Positions 5,380-10,971 of a stretch of DNA of 10,971 nucleotides are shown piece after piece. This DNA comes from Gallionellaceae bacterium. GTDB lineage: Bacteria > Pseudomonadota > Gammaproteobacteria > Burkholderiales > Gallionellaceae. Below the pieces are notes generated by a model that was not told the DNA's origin, did no database searches, and saw only the letters and a list, made by a program, of their open reading frames with translations. The stretch's first letter is position 1. Each line of letters begins with the position of its first letter. Made by a program: the position numbers and the translations under genes. The DNA is taken from contig JAUYFR010000231.1 in assembly GCA_030690855.1 (NCBI GenBank), forward strand, positions 1-10,971. The letters are read 5' to 3'.

Positions 5380-6291
5380 TTACTGACTTAACGACTGCTT
5401 GCTATCGAGCTTGTCCTGAAGACTGGACTTGCCCTTGTTGCTATTCGTGTTGCCACTACCTGCGCTGGTACTGCCGTCCTCTTCGCCGCCGACCGGATAG
5501 AACTCTTCCAGCACATCCGGCAGATCGTCTTCCGTTTCCTCGAACGCACCATTCTCAAAGCCCAGTCGTGCAGCCTCATCCAACGCTTCTTGGTCAAACC
5601 CCACCGACTGGCGATTGTCATGCCGTGCTCTGGCATCACCAATCGCCTCCTCCAATGTCATGCCGTCTCGCGTAGTGATGTCCACGTAATAGACTGGCGC
5701 ACGGTGGCTCTGTGTGGTGGACTTCCCCCGCAGCCGCATCGTTAATGGCAGACACGACAACAACCCGCCCGACACCGCTTTGAAATAACTTAGCCTTGCC
5801 GCCAAGGTGCGAATGGAATTGAAGCCCGTAGTGCGGAAGATGAAACTGCCGAAAGCATCCTCTTGTTCGGCGATCTGAACATTGAGCCTGCCGTAAGGTT
5901 TGCAGCCAGCCTTGCCACCCCATTCGCAGTTATTCGGAGACGGACAAGGCAACGACTGCATTCCCTCAGCACCCATGCGTTTACAGGTTTCCCCGTTACC
6001 TACACAGACCGGCCTTCCCGTAGTGCGGTCAAACAAACTGAACTCAGCGCGAAGATTCAAATCAGGGTCATTGAACATGAGATGAATAGGGATAGCGCGA
6101 ATCTTTCCATCTGAGGCGGTACGAATGGCTTTATCCAGCGGATGCAACACCCAGCCCTCTTTGTTTTGTACTAGCGAGGTAATGGTGAACTGGTCATCCT
6201 TTTCTGGGAGGCGTTTACCGTTTTTCTCAACGACTTTGCCGATTGAAATCCGCCCAATTACCGGCGGCGTTATTGCAAGACCTTTAATCAT
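5380..6291 (-). CDS. gp3-like zinc-binding protein (recombination directionality factor-like family)
   Basis: The 303-residue protein resembles the family annotated as 'hydrolase or metal-binding protein' or phiC31 gp3-like on betaproteobacterial elements. A cysteine cluster (C96, C103, C116, C122, C130, within GETCKRMG, LPCPSPNNCEWGG and AGCKPYG) suggests a zinc ribbon. FRTTGFNSIRTLAARL (152-167) is the most conserved-looking block, followed by LPLTMRLRGKST (181-192). The last 50 residues are acidic, then Ser/Gly/Asn-rich, and look disordered. ATG 6291 has AAGGAG (6299-6304) 7 bases upstream. phiC31 gp3 reverses serine-integrase recombination, but no integrase is here, and its place just after an exonuclease gene suggests a DNA-binding or annealing role instead. 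Family fairly sure, function not. Confidence 0.65.
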   Translation of the reverse strand: MIKGLAITPPVIGRISIGKVVEKNGKRLPEKDDQFTITSLVQNKEGWVLHPLDKAIRTASDGKIRAIPIHLMFNDPDLNLRAEFSLFDRTTGRPVCVGNGETCKRMGAEGMQSLPCPSPNNCEWGGKAGCKPYGRLNVQIAEQEDAFGSFIFRTTGFNSIRTLAARLSYFKAVSGGLLSCLPLTMRLRGKSTTQSHRAPVYYVDITTRDGMTLEEAIGDARARHDNRQSVGFDQEALDEAARLGFENGAFEETEDDLPDVLEEFYPVGGEEDGSTSAGSGNTNSNKGKSSLQDKLDSKQSLSQ

Positions 6292-6321
6292 TTTGCTTCT
6301 CCTTCATAAAATGCAGACAAC

Positions 6322-6350
6322 AAAAAGCCCACTCGGTGAAGAGCAGGCTT
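6322..6350 (-). terminator. terminator-like hairpin upstream of the gp3-like gene
   Basis: On the minus strand AAGCCTGCTC pairs with GAGTGGGCTT (10 bp with two G-U pairs, 6-base loop), and the 3' arm runs into TTTTT. By structure this is an intrinsic terminator, yet it sits inside the operon between the nuclease and gp3-like genes, so it probably attenuates transcription partially. Confidence 0.6.
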
Positions 6351-6374
6351 GTGAGGTGAAACGTGGCTTATTAC

Positions 6375-7379
6375 TTAGGCGGCAATTAAGAAGCGACGGC
6401 TACCAGACTTCACCAAGGGATAACGCTGTAGGAGATCCGGCTGGTCAACGAGCAGTTTGGCAACATCCAAAACCGTGCCGTCCTTGCTACGCTTCCAGCT
6501 CACCTCGCCATTTTCAAAAGCGGCTTTGCTGGCGTTGCCCATACGTTGCTGAATGGTTTGTTTCAACTGTGACTCCAACTTTTCTTGTGCGGTGAGTGAT
6601 GCTCTTACCGCTAACAGATCAGCAAAGGCAGTTCCCATCTCCAAGTCATCCGACAAGTCCACTGTTTCGCCGCAGTCTTCGGGATAGAGCGCCCTCAATG
6701 CGGTGGCGGCAGAATCAGAACCATCGGCAGGAGGTGGCGTGTCTGTCTCCACGTAATGCCAGAACGTTTTCTCTAATTGAATGAGGCGCTCGATCAACGC
6801 TTCATCTCGTTCTATCCGATAGGTGCGAAACTCATTGCCACAGACGAGAACGGCAACATCAGCCGCTTGTTTGCCGGTAACCGCAAGTTGGTGATGCACT
6901 TGCAACTGCACGTATTCCGGCACACCTTCTTTCCAAAGCTTTGCGCCATTCATCCCCGCTGTTTTGCATTCGAGGATTTGCACATCAGCTACCCCCATCA
7001 CTTCACGGTCAAGGTTGGCCAACATCCAAGCGTGTTCAGGGTGTTGCAGCACAGCATTCACTTTGCGAATACGGTTGCCGGTTCGCTTGGTGTAGTGGGC
7101 TGCAACGAAGGATTCAAGTAACGTCCCCCAGAACATCGGGGATGTATCATCATCAGGGTCAGGCTGCGGTAATGAATCGTCACGGCCTGTTTTTTCCATC
7201 CAAAGTTCGAGCTGAGACTTGTACGGATTGAGACCAACTGCGGCGGCGGCACCACTACTACCGATACCCGTCTTGCGAACTTCAAGCCATTCATCGCGGC
7301 TCAGGTCATTGGTTTTAACAAGCCGTAAGGCTGGACGTTTTGCTACAGCCACATCGTTTAATCGTGCGGTATTGTTCAT
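6375..7379 (-). CDS. YqaJ/lambda-exonuclease-type recombination nuclease
   Basis: The 334-residue protein has the PD-(D/E)XK nuclease core of the YqaJ viral recombinase family. It shows GIGSSGAAAAVGLNPYKS (38-55), WGTLLE with E89, LDREV with D124, ILECKTA with E137 and K139, and YVQLQVHHQLAVTG (157-170) with the conserved glutamines. Such enzymes degrade the 5' strand from double-strand ends and leave 3' single strands for annealing or strand exchange. The C-terminal 120 residues are helical and close with a segment matching family members of this length. ATG 7379 is chosen over a start 15 codons earlier because AGGAG lies shortly upstream. Usual partner genes are single-strand annealing proteins; none is obvious here, which makes the adjacent gp3-like protein interesting. 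Confidence 0.88.
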   Translation of the reverse strand: MNNTARLNDVAVAKRPALRLVKTNDLSRDEWLEVRKTGIGSSGAAAAVGLNPYKSQLELWMEKTGRDDSLPQPDPDDDTSPMFWGTLLESFVAAHYTKRTGNRIRKVNAVLQHPEHAWMLANLDREVMGVADVQILECKTAGMNGAKLWKEGVPEYVQLQVHHQLAVTGKQAADVAVLVCGNEFRTYRIERDEALIERLIQLEKTFWHYVETDTPPPADGSDSAATALRALYPEDCGETVDLSDDLEMGTAFADLLAVRASLTAQEKLESQLKQTIQQRMGNASKAAFENGEVSWKRSKDGTVLDVAKLLVDQPDLLQRYPLVKSGSRRFLIAA

Positions 7380-7405
7380 GGTGATTGTTCTCCTAATAAG
7401 TAGAA

Positions 7406-7437
7406 ACGCCCCACCCGAAGTCAATCAGGTGAGGCGT
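7406..7437 (-). repeat. intergenic hairpin upstream of the nuclease gene
   Basis: On the minus strand ACGCCTCACCT pairs with GGGTGGGGCGT, giving 11 bp with two G-U pairs and a 10-base loop. It is followed by TTTCTACTTATT and then the ribosome site. It is GC-rich and could pause or attenuate transcription. Confidence 0.6.
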
Positions 7438-7446
7438 GTTCTGTTG

Positions 7447-7461
7447 CGGTCAATATGACCG
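7447..7461. repeat. 15-bp perfect palindrome after the DUF932 gene
   Basis: CGGTCA (7447-7452), ATA, TGACCG (7456-7461) is a perfect inverted repeat located 10 bases after the DUF932 stop and next to the larger hairpin at 7406-7437. With only a three-base gap it looks more like a protein-binding site than an RNA hairpin; no clear promoter surrounds it. Confidence 0.5.
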
Positions 7462-7471
7462 GTGTGGCTAC

Positions 7472-8446
7472 TTATGCTGCTAATGCCAATGCTGCTTCAA
7501 ACCCTTTCTGTTTCAACGCTGCTCCAGTACCGAACCAAGCCGAGTCCAAACGGTTGTCTTGAGAACGGGCACGACGCAGACTGTCCACATACTCGGTTAC
7601 GCCATTTACAAGTCCCCAAGCAGTACCGTTAGCCGAAGTTAGTTTGCTTCCTTTACCTTCACCGGCATACAAGCCATAGACGGTTTGTATAGCCTTCTGG
7701 TTGGGTTGATCGTTCAGCGGTAGTGAGGCGTCGCCTAGAACATTGACGAGGTAGGACATCGCTTCAAACTTATTTACTGGCCTGTTTGAAAGTGCTTTGA
7801 TGTTGGTCATGAAGATGTCCCACGAAGTCATTCCGATTCCCAGTTCTTGCTTCACTGCGGCTGGGTCAAAGAGCGTGCTGTGAGGTACTCGGATTGCACC
7901 CTTACTTTCACCGACAGCCATTTGCAGTGTGTTGTTGCAGACGACTCGAATGCTGGTGAATTGTGCAGTGGTTGCGAGCGAGCCATCGCAGCTAGTAGCC
8001 AGAAGCAAATACGCTTTCACTTTGTCACCACCGGCGAGCATTGTTTCCTGCCCCGTCTTAGCCAACGCCCACAGCTTCTTTCCGCCCTTCAAGATGCCAG
8101 CCGTTTCAAGCTCAAATCCGCCGACAGATACAAGATCGCGATAGAAGCCTAAGACTTCTTTCGGCTGCACGACCTTGTAGCGTTTGGATACGACTGAGAG
8201 CGGTTCGTGATTGTCACTACGGTACAAGACAGTGGCATCTTTGTTCAGACGCAGATTGAGCATGTTGCTGCCATCTCCGCTGGCTGAGTTGAACAGCACT
8301 TCGGTTTGCTTGATGTCCCAATCCATACCGGCTGCGCGTTGCCAAACTTCGAGTGGTTGGTTGCGTGGGAGTTGATTACCTAAGCCGTGCCAAGGTGTAT
8401 CTCCGATAAAAGCCATATCGTTTTTTGTTGCGAGTTCGTGTGCCAT
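7472..8446 (-). CDS. DUF932 phage/plasmid-related protein
   Basis: The 324-residue protein matches the DUF932 / TIGR03299 'phage/plasmid-like' family. It opens with MAHELATKNDMAFIGDTPWH and GLG (TPWHGLG at 17-23), has VVSKRYKVVQPKEVLGFY (85-102), then LLATSCDGS and FTSIRVVCNNTLQMA in the middle, and a WGLVNGVTEYVD segment near the end, all typical of the family. The biochemical function is unknown; members travel with recombination and replication genes on SXT-like ICEs and large plasmids. AAGGAG (8454-8459) lies 7 bases before ATG 8446. It is third in the operon, between the ligase and nuclease genes, which suggests a role in the same DNA transactions. Confidence 0.88.
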   Translation of the reverse strand: MAHELATKNDMAFIGDTPWHGLGNQLPRNQPLEVWQRAAGMDWDIKQTEVLFNSASGDGSNMLNLRLNKDATVLYRSDNHEPLSVVSKRYKVVQPKEVLGFYRDLVSVGGFELETAGILKGGKKLWALAKTGQETMLAGGDKVKAYLLLATSCDGSLATTAQFTSIRVVCNNTLQMAVGESKGAIRVPHSTLFDPAAVKQELGIGMTSWDIFMTNIKALSNRPVNKFEAMSYLVNVLGDASLPLNDQPNQKAIQTVYGLYAGEGKGSKLTSANGTAWGLVNGVTEYVDSLRRARSQDNRLDSAWFGTGAALKQKGFEAALALAA

Positions 8447-8474
8447 TTTGATTCTCCTTGATTGAAATGAATTA

Positions 8475-8500
8475 AGCCCTGCCGGAATACGGTCAGAGCT
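8475..8500 (-). repeat. intergenic hairpin upstream of the DUF932 gene
   Basis: AGCCCTGCCG (8475-8484) faces CGGTCAGAGCT (8490-8500). As minus-strand RNA this gives 10 pairs, one of them G-U, with one bulged base and a 5-base loop, followed by TTAATTCATTT. The downstream flank resembles that of the hairpin before the ligase gene (AGGGCTT, then ATTCATT), so the two may be copies. Confidence 0.6.
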
Positions 8501-8537
8501 GAGAGTGGTGAAGCGGTTTTGTGAATGCTACTTTTGC

Positions 8538-9656
8538 TTACGCGAGATCCTCTTCTTCTCGCCCTTCGGGTTTGTATTTCAACTGGCTTATCGTGCAGGC
8601 ATTCATATCCAAGTCAGCACGAGTGCCCCGATACACGGGTTGATACAAGCTGCCGCCCTTGTAAGCGTAGAGATATTCCACTTCCACAATCTCCCCTGCG
8701 GCTGGGATGGTGTAGTTGGGAGGAATCGTGACGTTGCCTACCGCTATCAAGCTATGAACTTTGATGACGGTAGGATCATCAACATCATCCACCAAGCCAA
8801 GGTTGACACTTCGCTTTCCCTTGTTCGCCTGCAATACGCAGCAACTAGCTGATTCAGTGAACTTGAATTTCAGCCAATCCCCACCACTGTTAGGACGACC
8901 TTCAGTAACGAAGCTATTCAATCGCTTGAACACGATGCCTTCGCCACTATCCTCCTTGACCTTCTTCCACAAGCTACGCTTATCTTCAGTCGTCACCGCA
9001 ACAGGAACGATCTTGATGTGTTCACACTGAGCCAAGGCAATTCGTGCCATACGCATCCGCTTAATCCACGGACAGGCATGTAGGCTGATGCCTTTGTGAA
9101 AGTGCATATCAAAAACGTACAAGATGTCGCCGATAATTTCACCGTCAATACGAATGGCGTTGCTGGTGGCGGCAATGGCGAGGAGTTCATCGGCTATCGG
9201 TTGCGGTAGAGGAACAATCAAACCTTTGCGGTTAATGCCGATCACGTCATTCTCAATGGCATGTGCAGCACGTCTTTCTCCGTCCTTCTTCTCTTGTGTA
9301 GCCCACTGGTCGTCTGCGATTAACTTCATGGCTTCGTCCTCGGTAATCGGGTTGAGTAGTTGCGGCAGAAAGTCGCTCTTACGTCCCGCCAGTTCTGTGC
9401 CTTGGTAGGCAATACCAGAAGCTGAGGAGGTGTAGCCCTTGGAGGTTTTTTCTTTAACGAGCTTGTCGTAAATCTTTTTAGCTTCTGCGGCATCTACGGG
9501 TGCGGCTGTTTTAGTGCCAACAGTTAAGGCGCCACCTCGACGGCCATAGCGAAAGTTGACGACGTTGCCGCCAGCAACTTCAACGATCTCGGCGTGGTAT
9601 TCCTTATCGCTACTTCCTTCGCAGTAATACAGGCTGGTTTTTGCGAGTGTGTTCAT
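8538..9656 (-). CDS. WGR-domain ATP-dependent DNA ligase
   Basis: The 372-residue protein has three parts. Residues 1-75 form a WGR-like domain, with FRYGRRGG at 35-42 (Tyr in place of the usual Trp) and the closing helix AEAKKIYDKLVKEKTSKGY. Residues 95-268 form the nucleotidyltransferase domain of ATP-dependent ligases: motif I KKDGER with K123 as the adenylated lysine, IDGEIIGDILYVFDM (170-184) for motifs III/IIIa, GEGIVFKR (238-245) for motif IV and WLKFKF (261-266) for motif V. Residues 270-372 look like the OB-fold domain, with QPVYRGTRADLD near the end. It would seal DNA nicks, with WGR perhaps directing it to breaks or nucleic acid ends. AGGAG lies 5 bases before ATG 9656. RNA ligation cannot be excluded from sequence. 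Confidence 0.85.
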   Translation of the reverse strand: MNTLAKTSLYYCEGSSDKEYHAEIVEVAGGNVVNFRYGRRGGALTVGTKTAAPVDAAEAKKIYDKLVKEKTSKGYTSSASGIAYQGTELAGRKSDFLPQLLNPITEDEAMKLIADDQWATQEKKDGERRAAHAIENDVIGINRKGLIVPLPQPIADELLAIAATSNAIRIDGEIIGDILYVFDMHFHKGISLHACPWIKRMRMARIALAQCEHIKIVPVAVTTEDKRSLWKKVKEDSGEGIVFKRLNSFVTEGRPNSGGDWLKFKFTESASCCVLQANKGKRSVNLGLVDDVDDPTVIKVHSLIAVGNVTIPPNYTIPAAGEIVEVEYLYAYKGGSLYQPVYRGTRADLDMNACTISQLKYKPEGREEEDLA

Positions 9657-9671
9657 GGGATCTCCTGAATG

Positions 9672-9704
9672 AATAAAGCCCTAACACTGAGCGAGTGTTG
9701 GGCT
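9672..9704 (-). repeat. intergenic hairpin upstream of the ligase gene
   Basis: AGCCC-T-AACACT (9677-9688) pairs with AGTGTTGGGCT (9694-9704): 11 perfect pairs with one bulged base and a 5-base loop. On the minus strand it is followed by TTATTCATT and the ligase ribosome site. The short T-rich run makes it a weak terminator or attenuator candidate. Confidence 0.65.
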
Positions 9705-9736
9705 GGTGGTGAAGCTAAACGGGGTGCGCTGTTGAG

Positions 9737-9862
9737 TTACTTCTTGGTGCTGTTTTTTTTACTGGGTTCGTCTTCGTCTAGGCTGCTAACGAATACGGAG
9801 GCAAGCGCACCAAAGAATGCAACGACGACTGCCTTTGCTACTTGAATTACTGCAGGTGACAT
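9737..9862 (-). CDS. 41-residue membrane protein, first gene of the operon
   Basis: A short frame from ATG 9862, with AAGGAG (9870-9875) seven bases upstream, to TAA at 9737-9739. The product begins MSPAVIQVAKAVVVAFFGAL and continues as one hydrophobic helix to about residue 27, then turns into an acidic patch (LDEDEP) and a lysine-rich end (SKKNSTKK). One transmembrane span with a charged tail in the cytoplasm is likely. It matches no family I know. Its strong ribosome site and first place in the operon make it believable. With the 33-residue protein at the other end of the operon, it could tether some of the DNA enzymes to the membrane, but that is speculation. Confidence 0.65.
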   Translation of the reverse strand: MSPAVIQVAKAVVVAFFGALASVFVSSLDEDEPSKKNSTKK

Positions 9863-9909
9863 GGTGATTCTCCTTTCTTGGGCGTGATTGAGGTAGGGGT
9901 TCTACTCAA

Positions 9910-9924
9910 TTCTTATACCAAGAA
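9910..9924 (-). promoter_or_regulatory. possible extended -10 promoter and operator for the nine-gene operon
   Basis: On the minus strand TGGTATAAG gives TGn plus TATAAG (9917-9912), an extended -10 sequence, with no recognisable -35. It sits inside the inverted repeat TTCTT-ATACC-AAGAA (9910-9924), which could be a repressor or activator site. It lies about 50 bases before the first gene of the operon. Confidence 0.4.
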
Positions 9925-9969
9925 AGACCGTGGTTATTGGGTTTGAGGGGAGGTGAATTGAAGCTGGGG

Positions 9970-9987
9970 TGTCAACTCGGCAGTTGA
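9970..9987. repeat. inverted repeat in the control region
   Basis: TCAACT (9972-9977), CGGC, AGTTGA (9982-9987) is a perfect 6-bp inverted repeat. On the minus strand its arm overlaps a TTGACA hexamer (9975-9970), but no matching -10 follows at normal spacing. The remaining non-coding sequence between 9863 and 10088 shows nothing else clear, and no promoter for the gene at 10089 could be fixed. Confidence 0.4.
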
Positions 9988-10088
9988 TTCTTTCGCGTCA
10001 TGGTTTGTCGCAGACGAAGCGTAAATTACACGCATCGAAGGAAGTGAATATTTTCCCGCGATAACCCTCAATCAAACTGGAGAATGAC

Positions 10089-10364
10089 ATGAAAAAATTA
10101 CTTGTCGCAACACTAATGATAATTGCCACTAACGCTTTCGCAGAATCCGCAGCAGATGAAAGTAACCGCACTCTTGCAGCGAAACAAAGTGCCTGCGCAA
10201 ATGGTGGCTCGGGATGTTATCAGGCGATGCAAGCGAATGATGCGGCAACCAAACGTCTGCTCAAAGATGCCTTGGTTACGCAACCAGAAGCACGGCGTTC
10301 ACACGAGCAAGAAGTTGTAAGGGATGAACAAGTGCGGCAGCGCGTTCGTCAGCGCGGGTATTGA
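10089..10364 (+). CDS. small secreted or periplasmic protein with two cysteines
   Basis: Unrecognised, 91 residues. The N-terminus MKKLLVATLMIIATNAFA is a classic signal peptide with probable cleavage after AFA (residue 18). The mature part, about 73 residues, is hydrophilic and helical, with C36 and C43 in SACANGGSGCYQ spaced so that a disulfide could form in the periplasm, and it ends in an arginine- and glutamine-rich stretch (VRDEQVRQRVRQRGY). GGAG (10079-10082) lies six bases before the ATG. It is transcribed opposite to both neighbours and converges on the repressor gene with a 21-base gap. It resembles small periplasmic proteins found near conjugation or entry-exclusion genes only in general form; function is unknown. 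Confidence 0.75.
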   Translation: MKKLLVATLMIIATNAFAESAADESNRTLAAKQSACANGGSGCYQAMQANDAATKRLLKDALVTQPEARRSHEQEVVRDEQVRQRVRQRGY

Positions 10365-10385
10365 TTTGACACAAAGACTTGGTTG

Positions 10386-10817
10386 CTACGTTCTGGAATG
10401 GCCCCGCCACTCTGCGGCAAGCTGTTCCACCAAGTCAGCAATCAACGTTTTCTGATGCTCAGATAACAGGCGCATTTGCGACACCAGAGCGACCTCTGAC
10501 TCGGAAAGAGAGGCGTTCATGTTCGAGTGCGTCTTGTTCTGTCGCATGGGTGGAATAGATTGCTCACCAGTGGCAGAGCCAAAGCGTAACCAGTGAGGTG
10601 AAACAGCCAGCCATGAAGCAAGCGTTTCAATCTTGTCGGCTGTGGGCTTGGCTTTGCCGGTCAACCACTTTTGAGCGGCTTGGGGTGTGATGGATTCGTT
10701 CGGATGCCGCAAGTTGAATTGCAGAGCAAGTTCAACAGGCGTGGTGATTTTAGGGTTGCTGCGTTTGAGTGCCGTTTTCAGGCGTTTGGTGAAAGCAATT
10801 TTTTCATCGGTAGGCAT
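10386..10817 (-). CDS. CI-like XRE-family repressor
   Basis: The 143-residue protein has a helix-turn-helix of the XRE/Cro-CI type at about 26-80: TPVELALQFNLRHPNESITP, then QAAQKWLTGKAKPTADKIET, then LASWLAVSPHWLRFG. This form is common in betaproteobacterial phage-like regulators. The C-terminal part (104-136, LSESEVALVSQMRLLSEHQK) is helical and probably dimerises; there is no S24/LexA-type protease domain, so RecA-driven self-cleavage is not expected. ATG 10817 has no Shine-Dalgarno sequence. Upstream, two 17-bp operators overlap a promoter pointing away from the gene. It most likely represses the rightward operon and perhaps itself. Confidence 0.85.
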   Translation of the reverse strand: MPTDEKIAFTKRLKTALKRSNPKITTPVELALQFNLRHPNESITPQAAQKWLTGKAKPTADKIETLASWLAVSPHWLRFGSATGEQSIPPMRQNKTHSNMNASLSESEVALVSQMRLLSEHQKTLIADLVEQLAAEWRGHSRT

Positions 10818-10860
10818 GGGCGTAGTTTGAAATAAGCCCGATGCTGATAGATAACCACGC

Positions 10861-10898
10861 GGTTGTTAATGACAACCCAGAGGTTTATAGTGACAACC
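10861..10898. promoter_or_regulatory. tandem 17-bp repressor operators
   Basis: Operator 1, GGTTGTTAATGACAACC (10861-10877), is palindromic with GGTTGT/ACAACC-type arms. Operator 2, GGTTTATAGTGACAACC (10882-10898), shares 14 of 17 bases. Centres are 21 bp apart, two helical turns, so dimers would lie on one DNA face and could cooperate. The nearby repressor is the obvious ligand. Confidence 0.75.
10863..10891 (+). promoter_or_regulatory. rightward promoter under repressor control
   Basis: TTGTTA (10863-10868), a 17-base spacer and TATAGT (10886-10891) form a good sigma-70 promoter on the plus strand. Operator 1 covers the -35 and operator 2 the -10, so bound repressor would block RNA polymerase. 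Transcription should start near 10898 and read into the gene at 10935. Confidence 0.7.
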
Positions 10899-10934
10899 AA
10901 TTTTTGCCAGCATCACGGCATCGAGGTACCAATC

Positions 10935-10971
10935 ATGGACAAGTTCAAAGTGGTTTTATTGGGAGTGTTTA
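10935..10971 (+). CDS. start of a gene that runs off the right edge (partial)
   Basis: ATG 10935 follows GAGG (10923-10926) with 8 bases between, and lies about 37 bases after the predicted transcription start of the repressor-controlled promoter. Only MDKFKVVLLGVF is visible: a lysine pair followed by a hydrophobic stretch, as in a signal peptide or membrane anchor, but twelve residues are too few to identify it. It is the first gene of the operon that the CI-like repressor would keep off. Confidence 0.6.
   Translation, partial: MDKFKVVLLGVF

Noticed and set aside
5388..5923. Long minus- and plus-strand frames overlapping the gp3-like gene.
   Set aside because: They lack ribosome sites, read as arginine- and tryptophan-rich sequence without known motifs, and lie in other frames of a well-supported gene.
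6125..7458. Several plus-strand frames of 60-156 codons across the gp3-like and nuclease genes.
   Set aside because: They are antisense shadows of genes with clear family motifs; none has a convincing ribosome site or recognisable product.
9970..9975. TTGACA on the minus strand as the -35 of the repair operon.
   Set aside because: At 16-18 bases downstream the sequence is C-rich (CTCCCC) with no -10; the extended -10 further downstream is a better, though still weak, candidate.
10848..10875. TTGTCA, 16 bases, TATCTA on the minus strand as the promoter of the CI-like repressor.
   Set aside because: The -10 matches only three consensus positions, so the repressor promoter was left unassigned although the location is plausible.

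Overview
The window looks like accessory DNA from a proteobacterium. A betaproteobacterium is most likely, because the CI-like repressor, the small winged-helix protein and the gp3-like protein resemble versions I know from betaproteobacterial plasmids and ICEs; a gammaproteobacterium is possible. Gene density is high, spacers are short and AAGGAG-type ribosome binding sites are strong. No integrase, relaxase, replication gene, RNA gene or CRISPR array is visible, so the type of mobile element (plasmid, ICE or prophage) cannot be fixed from this piece.

Left part (about 1-1735): a possible gene tail at the edge, a small 62-residue ORF, a STAS-domain gene broken by a one-base frameshift at a run of six C, and an intact arginase gene divergent from it.

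Middle-left (1736-3540): two toxin-antitoxin modules on the minus strand. The first resembles TumE/TumA (toxin first, 4-bp ATGA overlap) and may be transcribed as a leaderless mRNA. The second is DinJ/YafQ-like (antitoxin first, 53-bp overlap), followed 2 bases later by a small winged-helix gene. A 137-bp segment with 8-bp terminal inverted repeats lies between the two modules.

Centre (3541-9862): a nine-gene minus-strand operon, bounded by a possible extended -10 promoter near 9915 and a good intrinsic terminator at 3541-3575. In order of transcription it encodes a 41-residue membrane protein, a WGR-domain ATP-dependent DNA ligase, a DUF932 protein, a YqaJ/lambda-exonuclease-type nuclease, a gp3-like zinc-binding protein, a sliding clamp made only of beta-clamp domains II and III, a RadC-like JAMM protein, a 75-residue protein and a 33-residue membrane protein. 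Resection, a possible annealing or recombination factor, a clamp and a ligase in one transcript suggest a self-contained recombination and repair kit carried by the element. Five of its spacers hold strong hairpins just before the next ribosome binding site, and a sixth holds a weaker one.

Right part (9863-10971): a 226-bp non-coding control region with two inverted repeats, a small secreted two-cysteine protein, and a phage-like switch. In the switch a CI-like repressor on the minus strand faces a plus-strand promoter covered by two 17-bp operators. That promoter drives a gene that starts at 10935 and runs off the right edge.
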